Part shown: positions 47,324 to 58,085 of the stretch, piece after piece | Layout of the letters: each line of letters begins with the position of its first letter | Position numbering within the stretch: position 1 is the first letter of the stretch | Assembly (NCBI GenBank): GCA_933228675.1 | Contig: OW121743.1 | Location: forward strand, 58,862,581-58,926,580 | Direction of reading: 5' to 3' | Length of the DNA: 64,000 nt | Source of the DNA: Stomorhina lunata | Taxonomy: Eukaryota; Arthropoda; Insecta; Diptera; Rhiniidae | Notes under the pieces: generated by a model | What the model saw: only the letters and a program-made list of their open reading frames with translations | What the model was told of the DNA's origin: nothing | Databases searched by the model: none | Program-made: the position numbers and the translations under genes

Positions 47324-48709
47324 ATGATATTTTCTTTAAAAAAATAAAAAAATATTTGTTTGTTATCGAAGGATCATTGTCATCTTATAGTGAAATATTT
47401 GAGTATGATTATTAATTTTATATGCACAAATTCATCACTTATATTTAAATAAACAGTGTAAAAATGCTACGGGGGCCAAAGTTTTCAGAGTTTTTTAAGA
47501 CTCGGTATTAATGCTTTATATACATGTTTAGTATCATTAGATCGGGAAAGACTAGGAGATTAGCACTAAGTAAAAGTTTTTTTTAAGTGCGTTACTTTTT
47601 TTACACTTTGTATCGTAAAACAAAAAAAAATTGTTTTTCTGCTTTTTTAAGGAAAATATTTTTAATCTTTGATATTCTGTGGAAATGACATGGATAAAGA
47701 TATTACAATGAAATTTTGTAGTAATGTAGACCAATAAGATGTAAAAGCAATAGACTAAAAAAAATTCCCAATTTTAACTTAAAAATTCCCCAATTCCCAA
47801 CTGGGGAAAAAGGTGTTTCAAAAAATGAGTTTTTTTACAAATATGGCAACACTGTCTCTATTTGCAGCGCGTTTCAGAAAAAACTTTTCTAATCAATAAC
47901 AGATATATTGGAAAATATGAACATTATAATTTTTTTCAAATCGGTGCTTTGCCTTTTGAGAAATTTTTGTTTAAACTAATTTTTTTTTTTACAAATTGCC
48001 ATTTTTTGGAGAGGACATGTGCGAGGACCAAAAGTCCAATTAGCAAGAAATTTGTTTTATACGCATTCTCATTATGTTTTCTTTTAAAAACTTTAAAAAT
48101 CTTTTTATGTTTCTTAAGAAAATATTTTTTTATTAGTGAAAAAATATAGCTATCTTTTGGGGAAAAACTAAAAAAAAAGCGAAATTTTTTGTAAGTTTCA
48201 ACTTTGAATATTTTTAACTTTTAAACAAAAGAAGATTTCTATAACTAACTTGCACAAAAATTATTCAGAATTTTATTACAAATTTAAAGAATATTCTTAA
48301 AAAATTTTTGGTCCTCAGATGCGTCCACCAGATCAAAAAAAGCTTAAAAAAAGAGGTAAAAAATCAACCTAAAAATTCCTTTTTACCCAAATATCTCGAA
48401 AACCAAAGGAGATAACCTACACATTTAAGCATATTTTTTGTAGATCTTCTCAAGGACAACTTAAGTTTAAAATTTCTTTTCAATCCATACATAAATGGAT
48501 TTTTGGCGAATTTTTAAAAAAGTCGAACACCCGAGGTGACCAACTTTGAAGGTCCATCAATCACTCTCCCGACCCCTCATGGACCAGTGCTTTTAAAAAC
48601 CAACTTAAATACTCCTTGACTACCACCATGTCAAATTTCATTCAAATATCTCCAGTCGTTCAAAAGTTACAGAATTATTTCCAAAAAAAAGCGTCCGTAA
48701 ACCACTGTG
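47324..48709 (-). repeat. Right terminal inverted repeat of the Transib
   Basis: Ends AAACCACTGTG at 48709. It holds the complement of the left arm plus a block at about 48137-48440 with no counterpart on the left. Its frames at 47552-47734 and 47862-48149 mirror those of the left arm. Confidence 0.9.
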
Positions 48710-48714
48710 CGCCG
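48710..48714 (+). other. Right 5-bp target-site duplication (CGCCG)
   Basis: Exact copy of 43480-43484, directly outside the right end. Confidence 0.9.
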
Positions 48715-49330
48715 TTTCATTAAGAAAACGCTAAACAAAAAAACTAAACATCATGCTATACAATACATAATCCGTATCTTATAGATACTTAGTTTTAGAT
48801 TTTTTTCTCCGCCTGTCCGTAAGTCCGTCCATCCATCCATCTGTCTGTCTTTCTTTCATCTACTCTCGACATCATTGACGTGTTTTTGATAAATTCATGG
48901 TCATCAAGTTTGACGACGGACGTCGACAACGACAAATGTTGGCTAAATTTTTTTTTATTTAAAACTGAGTAACAAAAAAAAACTCAACTTTAAAGTAACT
49001 AAATAAATATGTAAACAAATAAAAATATACAATAATATTTATTTATTTTGTATTGATATAAAAATTATTTAAAAAATCAGCAAAAAATCAAGAAACAAAT
49101 AAAAGTCTAGAGACTAGAGTTTACAACGGGATAAGTGTCGATATCGTGACAGTTTTATTGAATAAATTTATTTGACAATTGCAAAAATAAATTGTTTACA
49201 AAGTATCTTTTCGAAATGGATTGGATTCTGACTAGAGATAGCGGCGAATGGCGAAGCGATGACAAAGGTTGGAAGCGACAATGTTTTTACATTTCAATTT
49301 GTTTATATAAGAAAAACGGAAAACCATTAA
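48715..49330. other. Single-copy spacer, no gene seen
   Basis: Contains a CCATCCATC/CTGTCTGTCT-type tract near 48825-48855. No supported gene. Confidence 0.5.
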
Positions 49331-52300
49331 AAAATTGTCTATAGAATTTTTTTTCATTTAAAAATTTTCCATATATTTTATATATTGCTATTTTTATATT
49401 TAAATTTAACAATATCAAAAAATTTCGTCTTCAACCTTTATGGGAAGTAAGAGGTATTTTTTGAGATTTGGTGTTGAAATTAATAAAAAAAATGTATTGA
49501 AAAAAAGCTTAATAACAAAAATTAGATTAAATAAATTTCAAAAAATGATTACAGAAAATGTTTTAATATATAAAAGATTTATTTATAATCTACAGAAAAT
49601 TTTTCAGTATGAAAAAATTTCTACAGAAAATATTTCAATATAAAAAAATGTAGAAAATTTTTCAATATGAAAAAATTTCTATTAAAAAATTTTCAAAATA
49701 TAAAAAAATTCCTATTAAAAAATTTTTCAAAATATGAAAAAATTTCTATAGAAAATTTTTTAATATGAAAAATATTCTTCAGAAAATTTTTCAATATAAG
49801 AAAAAATTTCTATAGAAAAATTTTTATTTTATAGAAATTTTTTCTTACAATAAAAAAAGCAAAAATTTCTTTTTAAAATTTTTCATTGTAGGAAAAAATT
49901 TCTATAGAAAATTTTTCATTAAAAAAAAAATCTATACAAAATTTTTCATTTTCAGAAAAAATTTCTATAGAAAATTTTTCAATATAAGAAAAAATTTTTT
50001 TGGAAAAATGTTCATTACAAAAATAAAATTATATGGAAAATTGTTCAGTATAAAAAAAAATTTCTATAGAAATTTTTCCTTAAAAGAAAAAATTTTTATA
50101 GAAAATTTTTCAATGTGAAAAAATTCATATAGAAAATTTTTTAATATGAAGAAATTCCTGTATAAAATTTTTCAATATGAAAAAATATAGAACATTTTTC
50201 AATATGAAAAAATTTCTATATATTTTCTATAAAAACTTTTCAATATAAAAAATTTCTATAGCAAATTTTTCAATATAAAAAAATTTAAATAAGAAATTTT
50301 TTAATATGGAAAAATTTCATTATAAGAAAAAACATCTAAAGAACATTTTTTCTTTTATAAGAAACAAATTTCTATAAAAAATTTTTCATTATAAGAAAAA
50401 AATTCTATGGAAAATTGTTCAATATTAAAAAATTTCTATAGAAATTTTTTTAATATAAAAACATTTCCATAGAGAATTTTTCAATATGAAAAAATTTCCA
50501 TAGAAAATTTTTCAATATGAAAAAATTTCCATAAGTAATTTTTTTATATGAAAAAAATTCTATATTCTATTTCTATAGAAAAATTTTTTATATAAAAAAA
50601 TTTTTATAGAAAATTTTTCAATATGAAAAAATTTCTATAGAAAATTTTTCAATATGAAAAAATTTCTATAGGAAATTTTTCAATATGGAGAAATTTCTAT
50701 AGAAAATTTTTCAATATGAAAAAATTTCTATGGAAAATTTTTCAATATGAAAAAATTTCTATGGAAAATTTTTCAATATGAAAAAATTTCTATAGAAAAT
50801 TTCTCAATACTAGAAAAATTCTATAGAAAATTTTTCAATATGAAAAAATTTCTATAGAAAATGTTTCTATATGAAAAAATTTCTATAGAAAATTTTTCTA
50901 TATGAAAAAATTTCTATAGAAAATTTTTCTATATGAAAAAATTTCTATAGAAAATTTTTCATTTCACTTCTTATAAGAAAAAATTTTATAGAAAATTTTT
51001 CATTACAAGAAACAATTTCGATAGAAAATTTTTCATTCTGAAAATTTTTTTTTTATTTTAAGAAAAAATTTGTATTGGAGATTTTTCCATATGAAAAAAT
51101 TTATATAGAAAATTTTTGAATATCAAAAAATTTTTATAGAAAATTTTTCATTATGAAAACATTTCTATAGAAAATTCTTCAATATGAAAAAATTTCTATA
51201 TTTCTATATTTTTCAATGTGAACAAATTCTATAGAAAATAATTCATTTCTATAGAAAATAATTCATTAAAAGAAAAAATTCCGGAAAAAAGTTTTTGATC
51301 AAAAGAAAAAAATTCTATCGAAAATTTTTTATTATATGAAAAAATTTCTATAGAAAATTTTTCAATTTGAAAAAATTTCTATAGAAAAATTTTCCTATTG
51401 AAAAAATTTCAACTTATAAGAAATTTTTCATCTTGAAAAAATTTCAATTTATAAAAAATTTTTCATATTGAAAAAATTTCTATGTAAAATTTTTTTATAT
51501 TGAAAAAATTTCTATATATAATTTTTTCATATTGAAAAAATTTCTATAGAAAATTTTTCAATATGAAAAAATTTCTATGGAAAATTTTTCAATATGAAAA
51601 AATTTTTATAGAAAATTTTTTTATATGAAAAAATTTTTATAGAAAATTTTTTTATATGAAAAAATTTCTATAGAAAATTTTTAATATAAAAATATTTCTA
51701 GAGAAATTTTTTTATATAAAAAAATTTCTATAGAAAATTTTTTTATATGAAAAAATTTCTATAGAAAATTTTTTTGTATGAAAAAATTTCTATAGAACAT
51801 TTTTTTTTATTAAACAATTTCTACAGAAAATTTGTTTATATGAAAAAATTTCTATAGAAAATTTTTTATATGAAAAACTTTCTATATAGAATTTTTTTAT
51901 ATGAAAAAATTTATATAGAAAATTTTAATATAAACATATTTCTAAAGAAAATTTTTTTATATAAAAAAAATTCTATAGTATTTTTTTATGTAAAAAAAAA
52001 TCTATAGAAAATTTCTTTATATGAAAAAATTTCTATAGAAAATTTTTTTATATGAAAAAAGTTCTATAGAAAATTTTTTTATATGAAAAAATTTCCATAG
52101 AAAATTTTTTATATGAAAAAATTTCTATAGAAAATTTTCTATAAAAAAAAATTCTATTTTTCAATATGAAAAAATTTCTATAGAAATTTTTTCAATATGA
52201 AAAAATTTTTATAGAAAATTTTTCAATATGAAAAAATTTCTATAAAAAATTTTTCAATATGAAAAAATTTCTATAGAAAATTTTTCAATATGAAAAAATT

Positions 52301-52640
52301 TCTATAAAAAATTTTTCAAAATGAAAACATTTCTATAGAAAATTTTTGAATATGAAAAAATTACTATAGAAAATTTTTCAATATGAAAAAATTTCTATAG
52401 AAAATTTTTCAATATGAAAAAATTTCTATAGAAAATTTTTCAATATGAAAAAATTTCTATAGAAAAATTTATTTCTATAGAAAATTTTTGACTATGAAAA
52501 AATTTCTATAGAATATGATTTAATATGAAAACATTTCCATAGAAAATTTTATAATTTTTTTTATATTGAACATTTTTTCATATTGAAAAATTTTCTATCG
52601 AAAATTGTATGCAAAATTTTTTTCTGTGATAAAAATTCTA
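49331..52640 (+). repeat. 31-bp CTATAG satellite array J (array A monomer)
   Basis: Same monomer as 0.7-3.4 kb (core AAATTTCTATAGAAAATTTT, linker TTCAATATGAA). Degenerate at the edges, clean at about 50600-50960 and 52160-52460. Within the array the linker drifts to TTTATATGAA (about 51600-52130), the form that dominates the next arrays. Short blocks at about 51390-51540 are in opposite orientation. The frame at 49440-49643 overlaps the degenerate left edge and is not a gene. Confidence 0.92.
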
Positions 52641-53480
52641 TAGAATTTTTTTTTCCAAAATGTTGATGAGTTTTTATATTTAGAAATAATTTGATTAAAA
52701 AATTTAAATGATCTCCTAAAAAAACATGTTTAAAATTCAGAAGTGATTCATCGTTACTTCAACTTCCTACCGTTTTTTGCTTAAAATTTTTTCTAGCAAT
52801 ATTTTTTGCTATTTGTCAAATTGTTAGAAGATTGATGAATATGAGTTTGTAGAACGGTAGAATCTTGATATCTCGTTAACCAAGAATCTAAGCATATTTT
52901 TCTTAAAACAGGCTTAAATAAGTTAATGAAGTAAACACCAAAATTGCTCATATATAATTGAGTTTAAAAAAAAAAAAATAAAAATTACCAAACAATCATG
53001 ATTTCACTGTATTTTATTTGATTTGTATGGTATATATAGATCTTACTCCAATGTATTTATTTTGTATATATTTTTTTTTCAAACCAAATCTTTTTAGATT
53101 TTTTGAAGTGGTTTTAAATACAACCACGCAGTGTTGCTATTTTTTCAGTTTTTTCTAATATTTTTGCTGGTTTTCTAAAAGTCTCATTGATTTTTTCTTT
53201 ATTAACTTTTTTACATTATTAAAGTAGAAAACCTTAAACGGAAGTTGTTTTATTAATTTTTTTGTTCAGTTCCAGTCATTTATATCTTAAACTTAACTGT
53301 AAAGTTATGGCAAATGATAGAGATAAAATTGAAATTAGCAAAAATTTGTTATAATAAAAAAAAATCAAATTCTAAATTGAATGTAAAATTTAAATGAATT
53401 TATAACCAGTTTTGGAATTTTAAAAGATAATTTTAACATATTTTTGAGATATGATAAAATTTTAAATCATGATTTTATGA
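52641..53480. other. Single-copy spacer, no gene seen
   Basis: AT-rich, no supported gene or RNA. Confidence 0.5.
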
Positions 53481-55630
53481 AGCAATTTCAATAAAACATT
53501 TTTTGATATAAAAAAAATTACTATAGAAAATTTTTTGATAGAAAATTTATGTAGAAAATATTTTTAAATGAAAAAATTTTTAAAGAATTTTTTTTTTTAT
53601 ATAAAAAAACTTTTATAAGAAAAAAATTTTTTTATATGAAAAATTTTTTATAGAAAATTTTTTTATATGAAAAATTTTCTATAGAAAATTTTTTTATATG
53701 AAAAATTTTCTATAGAAAATTTTTTTATATGAAAAATTTTCTATAGAAAATTTTTTTATATGAAAAATTTTCTATAGAAAATTTTTTTATATGAAAAATT
53801 TTCTATAGAAAATTTTTTTATATGAAAAATTTTCTATAGAAAATTTTTTTATATGAAAAATTTTCTATAGAAAATTTTTTTATATGAAAGATTTTCTATA
53901 GAAAATTTTTTTATATGAAAAATTTTCTATAGAAAATTTTTTTATATGAAAAATTTTCTATAGAAAATTTTTTTATATGAAAAATTTTCTATAGAAAATT
54001 TTTTTATATGAAAAATTTTCTATAGAAAATTTTTTTATATGAAAAATTTTCTATAGAAAATTTTTTTATATGAAAAATTTTCTATAGAAAATTTTTTTAT
54101 ATGAAAAATTTTCTATAGAAAATTTTTTTATATGAAAAATTTTCTATAGAAAATTTTTTTATATGAAAAATTTTCTATAGAAAATTTTTTTATATGAAAA
54201 ATTTTCTATAGAAAATTTTTTTATGAAAATTTTTTATATTTTTTATATGAAAAATTTTCTATAGAAAATTTTTTTATATGAAAAATTTTCTATAGAAAAT
54301 TTTTTTATATGAAAAATTTTCTATAGAAAATTTTTTTATATGAAAAATTTTCTATAGAAAATTTTTTTATATGAAAAATTTTCTATAGAAATTTTTTTAT
54401 ATGAAAAATTTTCTATAGAAAATTTTTTTATATGAAAAATTTTCTATAGAAAACTTTTTTATATGAAAAATTTTCTATAGAAAATTTTTTTATATGAAAA
54501 ATTTTCTATAGAAAATTTTTTTATATGAAAAATTTTCTATAGAAAATTTTTTATATGAAAAATTTTCTATAGAAAATTTTTTTATATGAAAAATTTTCTA
54601 TAGAAAATTTTTTTATATGAAAAATTTTCTATAGAAAATTTTTTTATATAAAAAATTTTCTATAGAAAATTTTTTATATGAAAAATTTTCTATAGAAAAT
54701 TTTTTTATATGAAAAATTTTCTATAGAAAATTTTTTTATATGAAAAATTTTCTATAGAAAATTTTTTTATATAAAAAATTTTCTATAGAAAATTTTTTAT
54801 ATGAAATTTTCTAAAAAAAAATTTCTAAAGAAAATTTTTTTATGTGAAAAATTTTCTATAGAAAATTTTTTAATATGAAAAATTTTCTTTAGAAAATTTT
54901 TTTATATGAAAAATTTTCTATAGAAAATTTTTTTATGTGAAAAATTTTCTTTAGAAAATTTTTTTATATGAAAAATTTTCTATAGAAAATTTTTTTATAT
55001 GAAAAATTTTCTCTAGAACATTTTTTTTTTCTTTAGAAAATTTTTTTATATGAAAAATTTTTTTTTTCTTTAGAAAATTTTTTTATATGAAAAATTTTCT
55101 CTAGAAAATTTTTTTATATGAAAAATTTTCTATAGAAAATTTTGTATTGAAAGTTTTTTTATATAAAAAATTTTGTATAGAAAATTTTTTTATATCAAAA
55201 ATTTTGTATAGAAAATCTTGTTATATAAAAATTTTCTTTAGAAATTTTTTTTATGTAAAAATTTTCTCTAGAAAATTTTTTTATATGAAACATTTTCTCT
55301 AGAAAATGTTTCATTTTCTCTAAAAAATTTTTTGTATGAAAAATTTTCTCTAGAAAATTTTTTTATTTTTTTATTTAATTTTCTATAGAATTTTTTTTAT
55401 ATGAAAAATTTTCTATAGAAAAAATTTTTTTTATGAAAAATTTCTATAGAAAATTTTTTCAATTTTTTCTATAATTTTTTTTTTTTTATGAAAAAATTTC
55501 TATACAAAATTTTTTGATATGAAACAAAAATTCTGGAAAATTTTTTTATATGAAAAAATTTCTAAGGAAATTTTTTTAAATTTCTAAGGAAATGTTTTTA
55601 AAATTTGAAAATATTTTTACAAAGTTTTTT
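53481..55630 (+). repeat. 31-bp CTATAG satellite array K
   Basis: Unit AAAATTTTCTATAGAAAATT with linker TTTTTATATGA, period 31 bp. Between about 53640 and 54780 more than 30 units are close to identical; later units carry CTTTAG and CTCTAG core variants. Confidence 0.95.
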
Positions 55631-56885
55631 ACTCACTTCTTGTAGATCTTAAAGTAAGTCCAATTATTACCTAAAAAGAGAAAAATAAGACAATTTTTAA
55701 TAGATTATAATATTTTTTTACAATCAGTCAATTATCTTAATTCTGTTAAGTATGTCCCTTGACCATCATTGAGCTTTTTCAATAGGCTTGGTCAAATTTC
55801 ATCAATTTATGTTCAAAATTGCGATAAATTCTTTAAATTCCGTCCAAACGGACATCATTAAATCGAGTCAGGAAGTGATTCTGTAAAATCTATTCTGTTA
55901 TATAACAATAGCTCATCAAAACCCAAACTAGTTGTGACTATATAAAATTCAATATAAAACCGCCCTTTAATTTAAGTATAATTTATTTATTCCCCCTTTA
56001 CCACTTAATTCGCTTGTTAACTCCTATCGATCACAATCAATCACCTAAGAACTAGAGAAGCTTTTCAAAAGACAACCCCAACAAAATTGTTACAACATCA
56101 AACAATTCTTGTTAACAAACTTGTTGGCTTACATGATCATCACTTTGTACTTCTCGTAACCTGATCAATTGCCAGCAACATCATCATTATAGTTTAACTG
56201 ATCCTCCTTTTTTCACTTCTTTAAAGCTTTTTTTTTTCTTTTTTGATTTCATAAAAAACCCAAGAAAGCTTCGACCAAAGATCAGTTAACAAAATTACTA
56301 TGAAAAGTATTTAGCATGTGTCTAAATTGTAGTGGCAAAACGTTTCATTAACTACAAAAAAATAAAATAAAAAGCAAAAGAAACAATTGCAAACTCAATT
56401 TTCTGAAAAATTCACAAGATTCTTTATAAATAGTCATCGTCTGTCTTAGTTTTAGCTGATATTCTTCTGGTTAAAGTGATAAGTTTGACATACGCAAAAA
56501 AATGAAAACATTAAAAGAACGTAAAAGAAAATTGATGATAATAATGTGATAATTATACATGAATAGTGAGTGTCGTCGCAAGACCCCAATATATATTTTT
56601 TTTTTTTTTTGAAATCTAAGATGATAGCATATTTCCCTCTTTAACTTGGCCGCATTTATAGTCATTTAGTTTAAAAGTTGTATGATTTTATGCCGGACAG
56701 CTAGATCAAGATCGGGGCTCTATACCTGTAATTTTAATGTCTTATTTTTTAAAACACTAACCAAAAATAGGGAGTATATTAAGTTTGTCATTCCATTTGT
56801 ACTATAAACAAATTAGGGTGCAGCCCCAGTGAATATCAGAAATTATCTGGGTACAAACTGCACTATCTACAGACAGACTCATTTT
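55631..56885. other. Single-copy spacer, no supported gene
   Basis: GGGAGTATATTAAGTTTGTC (56769-56788) recalls phrases in dispersed repeats of flies, but too little remains to classify. The minus frame 56471-56665 has no recognisable domain. Confidence 0.45.
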
Positions 56886-57904
56886 CTGTATTTTTTTTTT
56901 TTTATATAAAAGTTTCTATGCAAAATTTTTTAATAAGAAAAAATTTCTATAAAAGATTTTTTTATATGAAAAAATTTTTATAGAAAATTTTTTTAATTGA
57001 AAAAAAGTTTTTTTTATATGAAAAAATTTTTATAGAAAATTTTTTTATATGAAAATATTTCTATAATTTTTATTTTATATAAAAAATTTCTATAGAAAAT
57101 ATTTTATATATGAAAAAGTTTCTATAGCAAATTTTTTTATATGAAAAACTTTCCATAGGAAATTTTTTTATACGAAAAAATGTTTATAGAATATTTTTTT
57201 ATATGAAAAAATTTATATAGAAAATTTTTTTATATGAAAAAATTTCTATACATAGGAAATTTGTTTATATATATGACAAATTTTTTTATACGAAAAAATT
57301 TCTATAGAAAATTTTTTTATATGAAAAAATTTCTATAGAAAATTTTTTTATATGAAAAATTTTCTATAGAAAAATTTTTATATGAAAAATTTTCTATAGA
57401 AATTTTTTTTATATGAAAAAATTTCTATAGAAATTTTTTTTATATGAAAAAATTTCAATAGAAATTTTTTTTATATGAAAAAATTTCAATAGAATTTTTT
57501 TTTATATGAAAAAATTTCAATAGAAATTTTTTTTATATGAAAAAAAAAATTATAGAAATTTTTTTAAATGAAAAAATTTTCTATAAAAAATTTTTTTATA
57601 TGAAAAATTTTCTATAGAAAAATTTTTATATGAAAAATTTTCTATAGAAATTTTTTTTATATGAAAAAATTTCTGCAGAATTTTTTTTTATATGAAAAAA
57701 TTTTTTTATCTGAAAAATTTTCTATAGAAAATTTTTTTATCTGAAAAATTTTCTATAGAAAATTTTTTTATATGAAAAATTTTCTATAGAAAATTTTTTT
57801 ATATGAAAAATTTTTTATAGAAAATTTTTTTATATGAAAAATTTTCTATAGAAAATTTTTTTATATGAAAAATTTTCTATAGAAAATTTTTTTATATGAA
57901 AAAT

Positions 57905-58085
57905 TTTCGCGAAAATAATAAAAGATTTTTTCAAGCTTGAGGTCTTATAGTTGTTTTTTTTTAAAATTAAATATATTTATTTAATTATTTATCGATATTT
58001 CGCTATCCGTTGGATAGCATCATCAGGATTAATGAGTACAATAAAAGAGTACAAGAATTACGTCTAATAGCTCTTAATATTAAAA
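57905..58085 (-). mobile_element. Penelope-like element terminal fragment inside array L
   Basis: About 180 bp unlike the satellite around it. On the minus strand it contains CCTGATGATGCTATCC, a 3-base loop and GGATAGCGAAATATCG, the type of sequence found in terminal repeats of Penelope-like retroelements, which carry hammerhead ribozymes. No reverse transcriptase remains here. Family assignment rests on this motif alone. Confidence 0.5.
57990..58027 (-). ncRNA. Hammerhead-ribozyme-like core
   Basis: Read on the minus strand: CTGATGA (58026-58020), one extra T, stem II GCTATCC / GGATAGC with loop AAC (58018-58002), GAAA (58001-57998), then a tiny stem III in TATCGATA closing on U-A at the expected cleavage position (57990). 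All invariant core bases are present. Stem I is weak (outer flanks pair poorly), so activity is doubtful. Confidence 0.5.

Larger units (their letters stand above)
43485..48709 (+). mobile_element. Complete Transib DNA transposon with long terminal inverted repeats
   Basis: A 5225-bp element bounded by CACAGTGGTTTACGGACGC on the left and its complement on the right, with CGCCG duplications. It carries a transposase in two frames (45153-46616 and 46613-47188). Transib is the superfamily that shares its transposase core and terminal heptamer with vertebrate RAG1 and its recombination signals. Here the inverted repeats are about 1.1 kb (left) and 1.4 kb (right), far longer than the few tens of bases usual in the family. 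The arms look nearly identical over long stretches, and a 60-codon frame occurs unchanged in both, so insertion was probably recent. Confidence 0.93.
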
